Positions 1 through 7,898 of a stretch of DNA of 64,000 bases are shown in pieces; the first letter of the stretch is position 1; each line of letters begins with the position of its first letter. The DNA comes from Hoylesella nanceiensis DSM 19126 = JCM 15639. GTDB taxonomy: Bacteria > Bacteroidota > Bacteroidia > Bacteroidales > Bacteroidaceae. Both the position numbers and the translations under genes were made by a program. Under the pieces are notes generated by a model. The model saw nothing but the letters and a program-made list of their open reading frames with translations. It did not search any database and had not been told where the DNA came from. The stretch is from positions 186,001 to 250,000 of the forward strand of contig NZ_KB904327.1 in the NCBI RefSeq assembly GCF_000379965.1, in the 5' to 3' direction.

Positions 1-494
1 CGCTGATGAAACAAGATGCAGGTGTGCTGAAAACTTTGCAACAGGCTGAGTCGACCTATGCTATTGCTAATGCGCAAGTAGTAGGTATTGGACGTCAGTT
101 GAGTCAGCTCGGCGTGAATCCGCCTTCAATATCAGCAGGCAAGCTCACCACTCTCATTCCTGTCACATCTCCCATCAGTGGTATTGTTGGGAAGATAAAA
201 ATCAGTATGGGCAGCTTCGTGGACATCTCCACTTCGCTCATGACGGTGGTCAACAACGTAAACCTGCATTGCGACCTGAAAATGTTTGAGAAAGATTTGC
301 CCAAGGTGCGCATCGGTCAGATGGTGAAGCTGACGCTCACCAATGCCCCCGAGGTGACCTTCTGCGCCAAGATCTACGACATAAACTCCGTCTTCGACAA
401 CGATTCCAAGTCGGTCACGGTGCATGCCCGTATCATTGACCACCCCGCTACCAAGCTATTGCCCGATATGTTTATCAATGGTGTGATAGAATGA
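1..494 (+). CDS. RND/HlyD-family periplasmic efflux adaptor, 5' end outside window and C-terminus truncated
   Basis: The reading frame is already open at the left edge, so the true start lies outside the window. Visible parts match CzcB/CusB-type adaptors, which link an inner-membrane RND pump to a TolC-like channel. They are the descending helix of the coiled-coil hairpin (around LQQAESTYAIANAQ), the second half of the lipoyl domain (PISGIVGKI) and a beta-barrel domain with FEKDLPKVRIGQ. The protein stops right after DMFINGVIE, where family members normally continue for roughly 60-100 residues through the membrane-proximal domain. The stop overlaps the next ATG (ATGA), which would look like translational coupling but more likely marks a deletion junction. 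No RND pump or TolC gene follows, so function is doubtful. The region is GC-rich and probably laterally acquired. Confidence 0.7.
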   Translation, partial: LMKQDAGVLKTLQQAESTYAIANAQVVGIGRQLSQLGVNPPSISAGKLTTLIPVTSPISGIVGKIKISMGSFVDISTSLMTVVNNVNLHCDLKMFEKDLPKVRIGQMVKLTLTNAPEVTFCAKIYDINSVFDNDSKSVTVHARIIDHPATKLLPDMFINGVIE

Positions 495-676
495 AACAGG
501 TTATTATGATGTTTCTTCTCATGGTCAGTACTCTCTTGTCAGTAGAGGCACAGATTATGAGCATATATTGGCTCTATCCTAAGATTTTTACAGAGAAACG
601 CAATCGCAAAGATGTATTCGTAGCCCCTTTATACGATGAGAAGAACATTGGTGCGACTGCGCAAATTATCTTTTAA
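491..676 (+). pseudogene. Small chimeric scar ORF: signal peptide joined to an outer-membrane-protein C-terminus
   Basis: This 61-residue ORF starts in the ATGA overlap with the adaptor gene. Residues 1-20 form a plausible signal peptide ending in VEAQ. The rest (KDVFVAPLYDEKNIGATAQ, ending in Phe) resembles the last strands of a Bacteroidetes outer-membrane beta-barrel, of TonB-receptor or efflux type, with nothing in between. I read it as the product of an internal deletion that fused the first codons of one gene to the last codons of the same or another gene. It may be translated but is unlikely to form a barrel. The alternative is a real small secreted protein. The family assignment of the tail is from resemblance only. 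Confidence 0.5.
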
Positions 677-721
677 ATCAGATGTAGGGAATCTTTGCAA
701 AAAAGTAGAAGTTGTGAAATT

Positions 722-2593
722 ATGGAAAAGGAAAATAGAAACAAACTTATAAGGATAATCTCTGCTAGTGTACTCTTAGCAGGATCGGTATTGGTAGAAC
801 GGACAATGAACCTGCTGATATGGCAACTATTGCTTGTCTATCTTGTGCCTTACTTGGTTGTGGGCTACGACGTGCTAACGGAAGCTGCCGAGGACATTGC
901 ACATGGCAAGGGCATGGACGAAGACTTCCTCATGGCTATAGCTACATTAGGTGCCCTTTGCATCGGTTTTATGCCGGGGGCAGAACCACAGTTCACTGAA
1001 GCGGTGTTTGTGATGCTCTTCTTTCAAGTGGGCGAACTCTTTGAAAGTTTTGCCGAGGGTAGAAGTCGTAAGAGTATCTCTCAGCTGATGGACATCCGTC
1101 CCGACATCGCCCATGTAAAGCGTGGTGAAGAGCTGGTGGACGTGAATCCTGAAGAGGTGAAGGTGGGCGACATCGTTGTAATTCGACCAGGAGAGAAAGT
1201 ACCGATGGACGGTATCGTTATCGATGGTGCATCAAGTCTGAATACAGTTGCATTGACAGGCGAGAGCGTACCGCGTACCATTCGTCCTGCCGATGAAATC
1301 ATGTCAGGATGTATAAATCTCAATGGTGTGGTGACAGCAAAAGTAACCAAGGCATTTGGCGAGAGCACGGCGGCAAAGGTGCTCAACCTCGTGGAAAATG
1401 CCACAGAAAATAAGTCGAAGAACGAAAACTTCATCACCAAGTTTGCCAAAATATACACGCCCATAGTAGTTGTACTTGCCTTGTTGGTGGCAGTTATACC
1501 ACCGTTGCTCGTCAATGAGCAGTTGTGGAGCGTGTGGATCTATCGCGCTCTCACATTCCTTGTAGTGTCATGCCCTTGTGCTCTCGTTATCTCCGTGCCT
1601 CTCACTTTCTTTGGAGGCATCGGTGGAGCATCGCGAAAGGGTGTGCTCATTAAGGGCTCTAACTATATGGAGACATTGGCAAAGGTGCGCACGATTGCCT
1701 TTGACAAGACTGGCACCATGACACACGGTGTGTTTGACGTTACTGCTATTCATCCCGAAAATATTGCCCCCAATGAATTATTGCACTTAGCTGCTCATGC
1801 GGAACGATATTCCACGCACCCCATTGCCCTCAGCATTCGCAAGGCTTTTCCTGACAAAAACGACGGCTGCGATGTAAAGGACATAGTGGAGACGGCTGGA
1901 CAGGGCGTGATGGCTCGTATAAATGGCAAGTCGGTAAGTGTGGGTAATACGAATTTGATGAAGAGCGTGGGCGCAAAGTGGCAACCCTGTGAAAAAGTGG
2001 GTACCATTCTCCACATTGCCATCGATGGAGAATATGCAGGTCATATTGTAGTGTCAGACAAAATTAAGGAGGATGCCGCTGATGCGGTAAATGCTCTCAA
2101 GGCAGAAGGTGTGAAGAGATTGGTGATGCTCACGGGCGACAAGGAAGAAGTGGCTGTCGATGTGGCTAAGACCGTTGGACTTGCGGAATATCATGCTGAA
2201 CTCTTGCCAGGCGACAAAGTGAGTCAAGTGGAAACAATTCTCAAAGAGAATGCAGAAGGGACAATGGCCTTCGTTGGCGACGGCATCAACGATGCTCCCG
2301 TGTTAGCACGTGCCGATGTGGGCATTGCGATGGGCGGACTGGGCAGTGATGCCGCCATCGAAGCAGCCGACGTGGTGTTGATGGACGACAAGCCGTCGAA
2401 GATAGCCGTAGCTATCCGCCAGGCTCGACGCACACTGCGCATCGCAAGGGAGAACACTTGGTTTGCCGTTGGTATCAAAATAGCAGTGCTCATCCTCGCT
2501 TTCTTCGGACTGGCTACCATGTGGATGGCAGTATTCGCTGATGTTGGTGTAACGGTGCTTGCTGTGCTGAATGCAGCTAGGACTCTGAAATAA
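722..2593 (+). CDS. Heavy-metal translocating P1B-type ATPase (CadA/ZntA-like)
   Basis: This 623-residue inner-membrane pump uses ATP to export soft or divalent metal cations. All catalytic motifs are visible: TGES at about 179-182 (actuator), CPC at about 284-286 in the metal-binding transmembrane helix, DKTGTMT with the phosphorylated Asp at about 328, an HP pair at about 366, and GDGINDAP from about 519. CPC fits the Cu+ (P1B-1) and Zn2+/Cd2+/Pb2+ (P1B-2) classes. The general sequence is closest to the Zn/Cd/Pb group, but the metal is inferred. There is no N-terminal CxxC metal-binding domain. A TTG at 695 extends the frame by nine codons, but ATG 722 is the better start. It follows efflux-gene debris and ends at a strong terminator, so it appears to be the surviving part of a metal-resistance cluster. 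Confidence 0.9.
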   Translation: MEKENRNKLIRIISASVLLAGSVLVERTMNLLIWQLLLVYLVPYLVVGYDVLTEAAEDIAHGKGMDEDFLMAIATLGALCIGFMPGAEPQFTEAVFVMLFFQVGELFESFAEGRSRKSISQLMDIRPDIAHVKRGEELVDVNPEEVKVGDIVVIRPGEKVPMDGIVIDGASSLNTVALTGESVPRTIRPADEIMSGCINLNGVVTAKVTKAFGESTAAKVLNLVENATENKSKNENFITKFAKIYTPIVVVLALLVAVIPPLLVNEQLWSVWIYRALTFLVVSCPCALVISVPLTFFGGIGGASRKGVLIKGSNYMETLAKVRTIAFDKTGTMTHGVFDVTAIHPENIAPNELLHLAAHAERYSTHPIALSIRKAFPDKNDGCDVKDIVETAGQGVMARINGKSVSVGNTNLMKSVGAKWQPCEKVGTILHIAIDGEYAGHIVVSDKIKEDAADAVNALKAEGVKRLVMLTGDKEEVAVDVAKTVGLAEYHAELLPGDKVSQVETILKENAEGTMAFVGDGINDAPVLARADVGIAMGGLGSDAAIEAADVVLMDDKPSKIAVAIRQARRTLRIARENTWFAVGIKIAVLILAFFGLATMWMAVFADVGVTVLAVLNAARTLK

Positions 2594-2626
2594 CAATCTG
2601 GCCACAAATGCCAACTAACTAAAGAG

Positions 2627-2682
2627 CCATAATGATAGCATGTAATTCCCCAAATTTCCATCGTCTATCATTATGGTTTTTT
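2627..2682 (+). terminator. Rho-independent terminator after the P-type ATPase
   Basis: Perfect 12-bp arms (CCATAATGATAG at 2627-2638 and its complement at 2665-2676) are followed directly by six T residues. It lies 34 nt after the ATPase stop codon. Confidence 0.9.
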
Positions 2683-2764
2683 GTGCAAGTCATCGAAAAG
2701 GTGAAGGAAATAAAAAGAAGTTTGCCCATAATATGTAGCAACTATGTGCTAAAGTGCCAAGTGT

Positions 2765-2774
2765 CCAAAGTGCA
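2765..2774 (+). repeat. Candidate left attachment-type direct repeat
   Basis: CCAAAGTGCA occurs here and again at 8972-8981, in the same orientation at the other end of the mobilizable element. After a gap both copies continue with similar A/T-rich sequence of the form AAACnTAAA..TTTCnT. Ten identical bases could be chance, so this is only a candidate for attL. I see nothing else in the stretch 2683-2852. Confidence 0.25.
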
Positions 2775-2852
2775 AGCCTAAAAACATAAAGTTTTCATTT
2801 TTTTACTTTGACCAAGTATTACAATTAATGCAAATCATCACTATTAAAACTT

Positions 2853-3069
2853 GTTGGTTGAATTAAATTAAAGCATACTTAATTTGCCCGATAGGCCGAT
2901 AATTGATAAAACTTGTATATTGCATAAAAGTCATGGCACCTATCTTGCATACCGTTCTTGTAAAGAGTCCGCGAGTTTGCTTGGCATAATTGCGTATCAT
3001 CATCAGTGTGTCGTCCAATTGTGCGAATACGGTCTCGATACGCTTTCGGAACAAATTAATTCAACCAAC
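2853..3069. mobile_element. MITE-like 217-bp remnant of an IS982-family insertion sequence
   Basis: Inverted terminal sequences GTTGGTTGAATTAA (2853-2866) and TTAATTCAACCAAC (3056-3069) are exact reverse complements, and similarity continues a few bases inward. The interior holds only the last 60 or so codons of a transposase on the minus strand, whose stop codon overlaps the left repeat. Almost all of the transposase has been deleted between the right repeat and the surviving tail. No convincing target-site duplication is visible. The element could be moved only by a transposase supplied in trans. Confidence 0.7.
2863..3054 (-). pseudogene. IS982-family transposase, C-terminal fragment
   Basis: The translation contains RIETVFAQLD, RNYAKQTRGLFTR and a terminal NYRPIGQIKYAL. 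From memory this is the conserved C-terminal end of IS982-family (DDE) transposases, including the region around the last catalytic residue (the E of RIETVF). The N-terminal three quarters of a roughly 290-residue transposase are absent, and the frame runs straight into the right inverted repeat. It is non-functional as an enzyme. Confidence 0.75.
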
Positions 3070-3088
3070 GAGTTGTTAAAGACGGTTT

Positions 3089-3385
3089 TTATTCGTATTT
3101 CTTAAAATTCTTCTCCAGTAGCCTTTCCAAGTCCAAAACCTTATAGAGTATCTTCCCTGCAAACTGCGTGTAGGGAATAATCTTTCTGTCTCGATAGTCT
3201 TGCAAGGTGCGAGGGCTTATATACAGCCGCTCGCACACCTCCTTGCCCGTTAGGAAATGCTCACCGCCAAATAGAGGCTTGTGCGTTTGTGCCACTTCCT
3301 TAATTCTCCTGTTCACACTGTGGATAGCGGACAGCACTACCTGCATATCGTCCGTGTCCATGTTCAAATCTCTAATTGTTTCCAT
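3089..3385 (-). CDS. HTH-17 (excisionase-like) DNA-binding protein
   Basis: This 98-residue protein has a helix-turn-helix at about residues 46-70 (GKEVCERLYISPRTLQDYR). It is of the MerR/excisionase-like type common in Bacteroidales mobile elements, with a following wing (IPYTQFAGKILYKVLDLERLL). Such proteins act as excision directionality factors or regulators of the element. It is the second gene of a two-gene leftward operon, 15 nt after the 3401-3688 gene. Integrase normally sits near such a pair but is missing here. Family assignment is good; the exact role is inferred from context. Confidence 0.8.
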   Translation of the reverse strand: METIRDLNMDTDDMQVVLSAIHSVNRRIKEVAQTHKPLFGGEHFLTGKEVCERLYISPRTLQDYRDRKIIPYTQFAGKILYKVLDLERLLEKNFKKYE

Positions 3386-3400
3386 CTTTTCATTGTTTGT

Positions 3401-3688
3401 CTATTTGTTGCTCTTGGTTTTCTCTGATTTTGTCTGTAACAACCGCTCCACATCTTCACGCTTATAATAGCACTTGTGTCCGATTTGTGCAAACGGCAGC
3501 ATGCCCGTATCTCGGTAATGCTGTAAGGTGCGCTTGCTGATGCCCAGTAGCCTACACACATCACCATTGTGCAGCCAATCTGTGTGCTTACTCGATTCTC
3601 CAAATACCTTATGGCAGGTCTGGGCAAGAGCGAGGATTTCGTCCCTAAGCATCGCCCATTGTTTGTCGGTAATGATAAAATATCCCAT
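3401..3688 (-). CDS. HTH-17 (excisionase-like) DNA-binding protein
   Basis: This 95-residue protein is paralogous in design to its downstream neighbour. It has an N-terminal helix, then a helix-turn-helix (NGDVCRLLGISKRTLQHYRD, about 45-64) and a wing (LPFAQIGHKCYYKREDVERLL), ending in a Lys/Ser-rich tail. It is the first gene of the leftward operon driven by the promoter at 3754-3784. A short decamer-phased GGGAA array lies just upstream of that promoter and may be the binding site of one of the two HTH proteins. Likely an excisionase or regulator of the mobilizable element. Confidence 0.8.
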   Translation of the reverse strand: MGYFIITDKQWAMLRDEILALAQTCHKVFGESSKHTDWLHNGDVCRLLGISKRTLQHYRDTGMLPFAQIGHKCYYKREDVERLLQTKSEKTKSNK

Positions 3689-3753
3689 AGTGTTATATTG
3701 TTTTGTTTATATTTTCCTTTTGCGATTTGCTTTTCATCGCATGTTTCTGCGTG

Positions 3754-3784
3754 CAAAAGTATGCGCTTATTTCCAATCTGCAAA
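3754..3784 (-). promoter_or_regulatory. Bacteroidetes-type promoter for the HTH operon
   Basis: On the minus strand, TTTG (complement of 3781-3784) is followed by 19 nt and TACTTTTG (complement of 3754-3761). This matches the -33/-7 consensus exactly. The predicted start near 3747 leaves a leader of about 60 nt before ATG 3688. Confidence 0.75.
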
Positions 3785-3790
3785 GCAGTG

Positions 3791-3868
3791 GGGAACAGCA
3801 GGGAAGAATAGGGAAACCGAAGGAAATGCGGTTATCTTTCTTACTATTCTGTAGTTCCCTATCTTCCT
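3791..3868. repeat. Decamer-phased GGGAA array plus inverted partner in the divergent control region
   Basis: GGGAA or AGGAA begins at 3791, 3801, 3811 and 3821, giving four copies exactly 10 bp apart, about one helical turn. They lie directly upstream of the -33 box of the HTH promoter. An inverted relative, TTCCCTATCTTCCT, lies at 3855-3868. This looks like an operator or recombination arm-site cluster. The rest of the 430-nt divergent gap (3689-4118) shows no clear promoter for the rightward genes. Confidence 0.55.
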
Positions 3869-4118
3869 TTTTCTAGGTTTGTTTTAGTCAAAGCAATACA
3901 GTGCAGATTGGAGTAAATAAGTACATACTTTTCTTGTAGTATTTCTATACTTGCTCCCTTATATTAGCCTGAAATCCTTATTTTCCAGCTTCTTTCTGTC
4001 AGAAATCCGTGAGAAATTCATTGCCAATGAGTGCAACATTATGCAAGCATGCTCAGATTGCTTGGAACATTGATATTCTCACCGTAACTTCACTCTTGGA
4101 AACCAAAACGGGTAAACA

Positions 4119-5402
4119 ATGAAAAATGAAGCAGATAAAAGCAGAATGAAAACAACAGGCAATTCTACCGAACGCAGGGGAAACACCTCCAAGAACAGCG
4201 AAATAGAAACCTATCTCCGTGCGCACTATGTGTTCAGGTATAATACCGTGCTGGACAGAACGGAATACCGTAGCAATAAAGATGTAGACTGTCGTTTTAC
4301 AAAGGTTGGTCGCTATGAAATCAATTCTCTCCGTAGGGAGCTTGATTTAGATATGGGCATCATTACCTCCTCCGACAATCTCTATTCCATCATCGAAAGC
4401 AGCTTTTCTCCACGCATCAATCCCATACAGGAATACTTCAAGGCTTTGCCAGAGGTTGATGCTTCAGAAGTGCTGCACAAGATAGAGGTAAACCAAAGCA
4501 CAATAGCCAACCTTGCATCGTGCGTTATCGTCCGCAACTCTGAAAAGTGGCTGCCATACCTTACCAAATGGCTGGTTGCAGTGGTTACCAACGCTATGGA
4601 CGACCGTGAATGCCGCAACCATACCTGTCTTGTACTAACAGGGGAACAAGGAAAGTTCAAGACTACCTTTCTTGATTTGCTTTGTCCGCCCGCGCTTAAA
4701 GGTTACAGCTACACAGGAAAAATATATCCGCAGGAGAAGGACACACTTACTTATATCGGTCAGAACCTTATCGTAAACATTGACGACCAACTGAAAGCCC
4801 TCAACAAGCGTGATGAGAATGAACTCAAGAACCTTATTACCTGTCCTATGGTTAAATACCGTATGCCTTACGACAAGTATGTGGAGGAACACTCTCACTT
4901 GGCGAGTTTTGTAGCATCGGTAAACGGCAATGACTTTTTGACCGACCCGACAGGAAGCAGGCGTTTCCTGCCCTTTGAGGTACTTGCCATTGACATAGAA
5001 CGAGCAAAGGAAATTTCTATGGATGCCGTCTATACCGAAGCGAAGGCCCTTTTAAAATCAGGCTTCCGCTATTGGTTCAATGATGACGAGATAGCGGAGC
5101 TATACAGGGAGAGTGAGGACTTCCAAGTGCAGACCGCTGAAATGGAACTACTATTACGCTGTTTTGAAAAGCCAACAGAGGACAATCCTCATTGTGCTTA
5201 CATGACCACTACCGAAATACTCGCTTATTTAGGTGTTTATACGCATCAACCTTTGACATTCAAACGTATGGGCGAAGCACTCAAAAGAGCTGGCTTTGAA
5301 AAGGTAAGCAAGAGGCGTGAGGGTTGTAGTCCTGTCTATGTGTATAAGATTAGGAAAATCCACCCCTGCCCACTGGTAAATAGCTGTGGTAGTTTGATGT
5401 AG
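4119..5402 (+). CDS. VapE/DUF3874-family ATPase of mobile elements
   Basis: This 427-residue protein has a virulence-associated-E (VapE, SF3-helicase-like) domain. The Walker A motif GEQGKFKTT spans about 175-183, Walker B (LIVNIDDQ) about 217-224, a sensor segment (SVNGNDFL) about 268, and an arginine-finger-like TGSRRFLPF about 278-286. The C-terminal part, from about 300, resembles DUF3874. In Bacteroidales mobilizable elements such proteins pair with a primase, and a role in initiating replication of the excised circle is usually inferred. It heads the rightward operon, and the primase gene follows after 212 nt. The N-terminal 30 residues are low-complexity and hydrophilic. Confidence 0.8.
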   Translation: MKNEADKSRMKTTGNSTERRGNTSKNSEIETYLRAHYVFRYNTVLDRTEYRSNKDVDCRFTKVGRYEINSLRRELDLDMGIITSSDNLYSIIESSFSPRINPIQEYFKALPEVDASEVLHKIEVNQSTIANLASCVIVRNSEKWLPYLTKWLVAVVTNAMDDRECRNHTCLVLTGEQGKFKTTFLDLLCPPALKGYSYTGKIYPQEKDTLTYIGQNLIVNIDDQLKALNKRDENELKNLITCPMVKYRMPYDKYVEEHSHLASFVASVNGNDFLTDPTGSRRFLPFEVLAIDIERAKEISMDAVYTEAKALLKSGFRYWFNDDEIAELYRESEDFQVQTAEMELLLRCFEKPTEDNPHCAYMTTTEILAYLGVYTHQPLTFKRMGEALKRAGFEKVSKRREGCSPVYVYKIRKIHPCPLVNSCGSLM

Positions 5403-5491
5403 TAGCGTGTGTAGTATTGTTGTTTACTACAACTTATACCTGAATGTCAATCACTTACAATCAAAATATATGTAGTAAGAAAAAAGTGAAA

Positions 5492-5514
5492 AAAGTTTTT
5501 AGGGGAAAAACTTT
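5492..5514. repeat. Short hairpin between vapE-like gene and primase gene
   Basis: AAAGTTTTT (5492-5500) and its complement AAAAACTTT (5506-5514) flank the loop AGGGG. It lies in the A/T-rich 212-nt spacer. A terminator/attenuator or part of a replication origin are both possible, and nothing distinguishes them. Confidence 0.4.
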
Positions 5515-5614
5515 ATGAAACGAAAAAACATAAATGAAGTTTGCGCTATCAGCATAATCAAAATATAATCCGATATTAAAATCAGAATGAATAAATGTTC
5601 AACTAATAATTATA

Positions 5615-6601
5615 ATGACAATGAAAGAAGAAGATTTATCACGCATTAAGCGATACCCCATAGTGGAGTATCTTGAAAGGAAAGGTATCAAACCAGTGCG
5701 CAGGACACCTGCCTATGCTCTCTACCGTTCACCATTTCGTGAAGACACGCATCCAAGTTTCAAGGTAGACACAGAGAAGAACCTCTGGATAGATTATGCC
5801 GAAGGCAAAGGCGGAAGTATTATCGACCTTTGTATGCGGTTAAAGGGCTGCACACTGTCGGAAGCCATCCGCATTTTGGGGCAGAATGCTCCCGATATAA
5901 CGCACGTTCCTCGTAGAGAAAGTGTTCAAGGCTCTTCCAAGCAAGAAAGTATCAGACAAGCAGTGTCTACAAGTGGAGTAAGGAGACTGATAGAAGTATC
6001 AGACACCTTACCTCCACACTTATTAAAGTATCTTGAGGAAGACCGCTGCATCAATTTAGAAAAGGCTATGCCCTTTCTGCGTTGTATCAGCTATGAGGTA
6101 AGAGGGCAGCACTATCAAGCCATCGGCTTTGCCAATCAATCGGGAGGTTATGAGCTTCGAGATAATGGAACGTTCAAGGGAACAATAGCACCAAAGGACA
6201 TTACTCCGATATTTTCGGACAGAGCAGAGCCAGTTTGCATATTCGAGGGATTTATTGACTTTCTATCCTTCCTTTCAATGAAAGAAGAAGTTATCAACCA
6301 TTGTCTTGTGATGAACTCCGTGAGTAATGTGGCAAGGAGCATTTGCTATCTCAATGACAGGCAAGTATCCTCCATTCGTACCTTCCTTGACAATGACGAA
6401 GCTGGACGGAGAGCTACGGAGGATTTTATGGAGGCTGGTTTCAAGGTAGATGATATGTCCGTGCATTACAGGAACTTCAAAGACCTCAACGAATATCACA
6501 TCCACAGGATGCGTGAACAGCAGAAAAGCCTATCATTGACGATGTCACAAACACAAACCAATCCCATAAAGGTAAAACAAGTTAAACATAAAATGAGATA
6601 A
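5615..6601 (+). CDS. CHC2-like/Toprim DNA primase of the mobilizable element
   Basis: This 328-residue primase-like protein has an N-terminal CHC2-type region (residues about 10-90: SPFREDTHPSF, then IDLCMRLKGC). Most zinc-binding Cys positions seem to be replaced, as is common in the Bacteroidales mobile-element versions. A C-terminal Toprim domain shows the catalytic Glu in CIFEGF (about 209) and the Asp pair in LDNDEAG (about 257-259). It would synthesise RNA primers on the single-stranded element DNA. ATG 5615 and an in-frame ATG two codons later are both possible starts. The DUF3408 gene follows after 4 nt, so they are co-transcribed. Confidence 0.8.
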   Translation: MTMKEEDLSRIKRYPIVEYLERKGIKPVRRTPAYALYRSPFREDTHPSFKVDTEKNLWIDYAEGKGGSIIDLCMRLKGCTLSEAIRILGQNAPDITHVPRRESVQGSSKQESIRQAVSTSGVRRLIEVSDTLPPHLLKYLEEDRCINLEKAMPFLRCISYEVRGQHYQAIGFANQSGGYELRDNGTFKGTIAPKDITPIFSDRAEPVCIFEGFIDFLSFLSMKEEVINHCLVMNSVSNVARSICYLNDRQVSSIRTFLDNDEAGRRATEDFMEAGFKVDDMSVHYRNFKDLNEYHIHRMREQQKSLSLTMSQTQTNPIKVKQVKHKMR

Positions 6602-6605
6602 AGAC

Positions 6606-7103
6606 ATGGAAAAGAAGAAAACAACAGAAGAAGAGTATGACCTTTCATATTATTTGGGTGGTAACGAAGAAGATACCTATTCAAAGCCTAGCAAACAAAA
6701 AGACAAGTTTATCCCTGAACGGGAAGTGGTCAGGAAGCAGGAAAAAAGAACACCCATGAACCAGTCGGGTATTCCATCGGAGAACTCGGAACATGAGCAG
6801 CATGTTGTATCATCACAGGATGCAGTGCCATCACAGCACACAGAGAACACAGCCGTTCAAAGACGCATCAGCGCCAAGATGAGAAAGGAAACGCTTGAAG
6901 CCTACAAGCAAGCCTATCTTGTTCCAACTAAATTGATAGGCCGAAAGGCGGTCTATCTGAGCAGGGAGACACAGGAACGGGCGGACTTCATCGTGCGCAG
7001 ATTGGGCGACAGGGGCAGCAACCTTTCAAGTTTTGTGGAGAACATCGTGCGCCTTCATCTGGAGGAATATGGTGAGGATATAGAGAAATGGAGAAGATTG
7101 TAA
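6606..7103 (+). CDS. DUF3408 family protein (mobilization-region protein)
   Basis: This 165-residue hydrophilic protein has a disordered, charged first half (residues 1-95, rich in Lys, Glu and Ser). The compact C-terminal domain (about 105-165) includes VPTKLIGRKAVYLSRET and VRRLGDRGSNLSSFVENIV, which looks like a ribbon-helix-helix-type domain and matches the DUF3408 family as I remember it. DUF3408 proteins are encoded beside mobilization genes in Bacteroides elements, including conjugative ones, where a DNA-binding or partition-like role is suspected but unproven. It sits 4 nt after the primase gene and 364 nt before mobC. Confidence 0.7.
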   Translation: MEKKKTTEEEYDLSYYLGGNEEDTYSKPSKQKDKFIPEREVVRKQEKRTPMNQSGIPSENSEHEQHVVSSQDAVPSQHTENTAVQRRISAKMRKETLEAYKQAYLVPTKLIGRKAVYLSRETQERADFIVRRLGDRGSNLSSFVENIVRLHLEEYGEDIEKWRRL

Positions 7104-7322
7104 ACCGACAGAAAGGGACGAGGGGGATAAGAGGAGGAACATCTCTTTCATTTTCACTTCTCCATCAACCCTTTTTCGGGAGTATGAAAACGGACATTTG
7201 TCAAGCATACTGAACGGTGGGAATGCCACGAACGCAGTCAGACACGGAATGTCGTGCATTCACTTTTTGGCAACAAAACGCCTTATGCGTAAACGGTCTG
7301 TTAGGGTAGCATTGCAAGACGT

Positions 7323-7397
7323 CAGTTTGTACCCACAAACTGCTCTTGCTCCCCTTGCTAAACTATCGGGGAGGTTAGACCGTAATCACTCCGGTCT
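7323..7397. other. Candidate origin of transfer (oriT): three consecutive hairpins before mobC
   Basis: The 363-nt gap before mobC has three adjacent inverted repeats. CAGTTTGT/ACAAACTG (7323-7330 and 7335-7342, loop ACCC) is a perfect 8-bp stem. CTCCCC/GGGGAG (7349-7354 and 7368-7373) and AGACCG/CGGTCT (7377-7382 and 7392-7397) follow. Stacked inverted repeats upstream of the relaxosome genes are typical of oriT. The nick site is not identifiable by eye, and no promoter was recognised in the rest of the gap (7104-7466). Confidence 0.5.
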
Positions 7398-7466
7398 CAT
7401 CGGTCATCATTCAGAAATTAAGCAGCAACGAATCATCCATACTGATTAACTTTCAGAGAAACTTAT

Positions 7467-7898
7467 ATGAAGAAATACAGAAGAAAAGCTACCCAATGGC
7501 AGCAGAAGGACAATGAAGAAAAACAGATGAACAAGAAGGAATTCATCAAGGTTAGGTGTACTTTGGAGGAGAAGCAGCGCATCAAGGCAAAGGCAGAAAG
7601 CACAGGGCGGAAGTTCTCCGAGTACTGCCGTGAGATTCTTTTGAATGGTGAAGTGGTAGCCGTTCCCAAGATGACCGACAATGAAAAGGAAGCCATTGCC
7701 GTACTCCACCGAACGGGAATGTACTACGCACAGGTTTCCAACCTCATCAGGATAAAGGACGAGTCATGGGTGCCGATAACCAAGAACCTTTCCATATGTG
7801 CCAAAGAAGCATTTAAGCGTTTCTTCGACCCTCACTTTCGCATTGGTGACGATATATATAAGGTCTTAAATCTGCCGAGGTATGATAGGAAAGTGTAA
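7467..7898 (+). CDS. MobC-like relaxosome accessory protein (ribbon-helix-helix)
   Basis: This 143-residue basic protein has an N-terminal Arg/Lys-rich segment, then FIKVRCTLEEKQRIKAKAE and FSEYCREILL. That is the ribbon-helix-helix pattern of plasmid mobilization proteins of the MobC/BmgB type. Such proteins bind oriT and recruit or position the relaxase for nicking. It overlaps the relaxase gene by 17 nt in another frame, implying translational coupling, and lies just downstream of the hairpin cluster proposed as oriT. An internal ATG at 7527 (MNKKEF) is an alternative start. Confidence 0.8.
   Translation: MKKYRRKATQWQQKDNEEKQMNKKEFIKVRCTLEEKQRIKAKAESTGRKFSEYCREILLNGEVVAVPKMTDNEKEAIAVLHRTGMYYAQVSNLIRIKDESWVPITKNLSICAKEAFKRFFDPHFRIGDDIYKVLNLPRYDRKV

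Noticed and set aside
3791-3830. GGGAA array as a CRISPR or plasmid replication iteron cluster
   Set aside because: Units are only 5-6 conserved bases with a 10-bp period, without spacers and without a Rep gene, so an operator or arm-site is a better fit.
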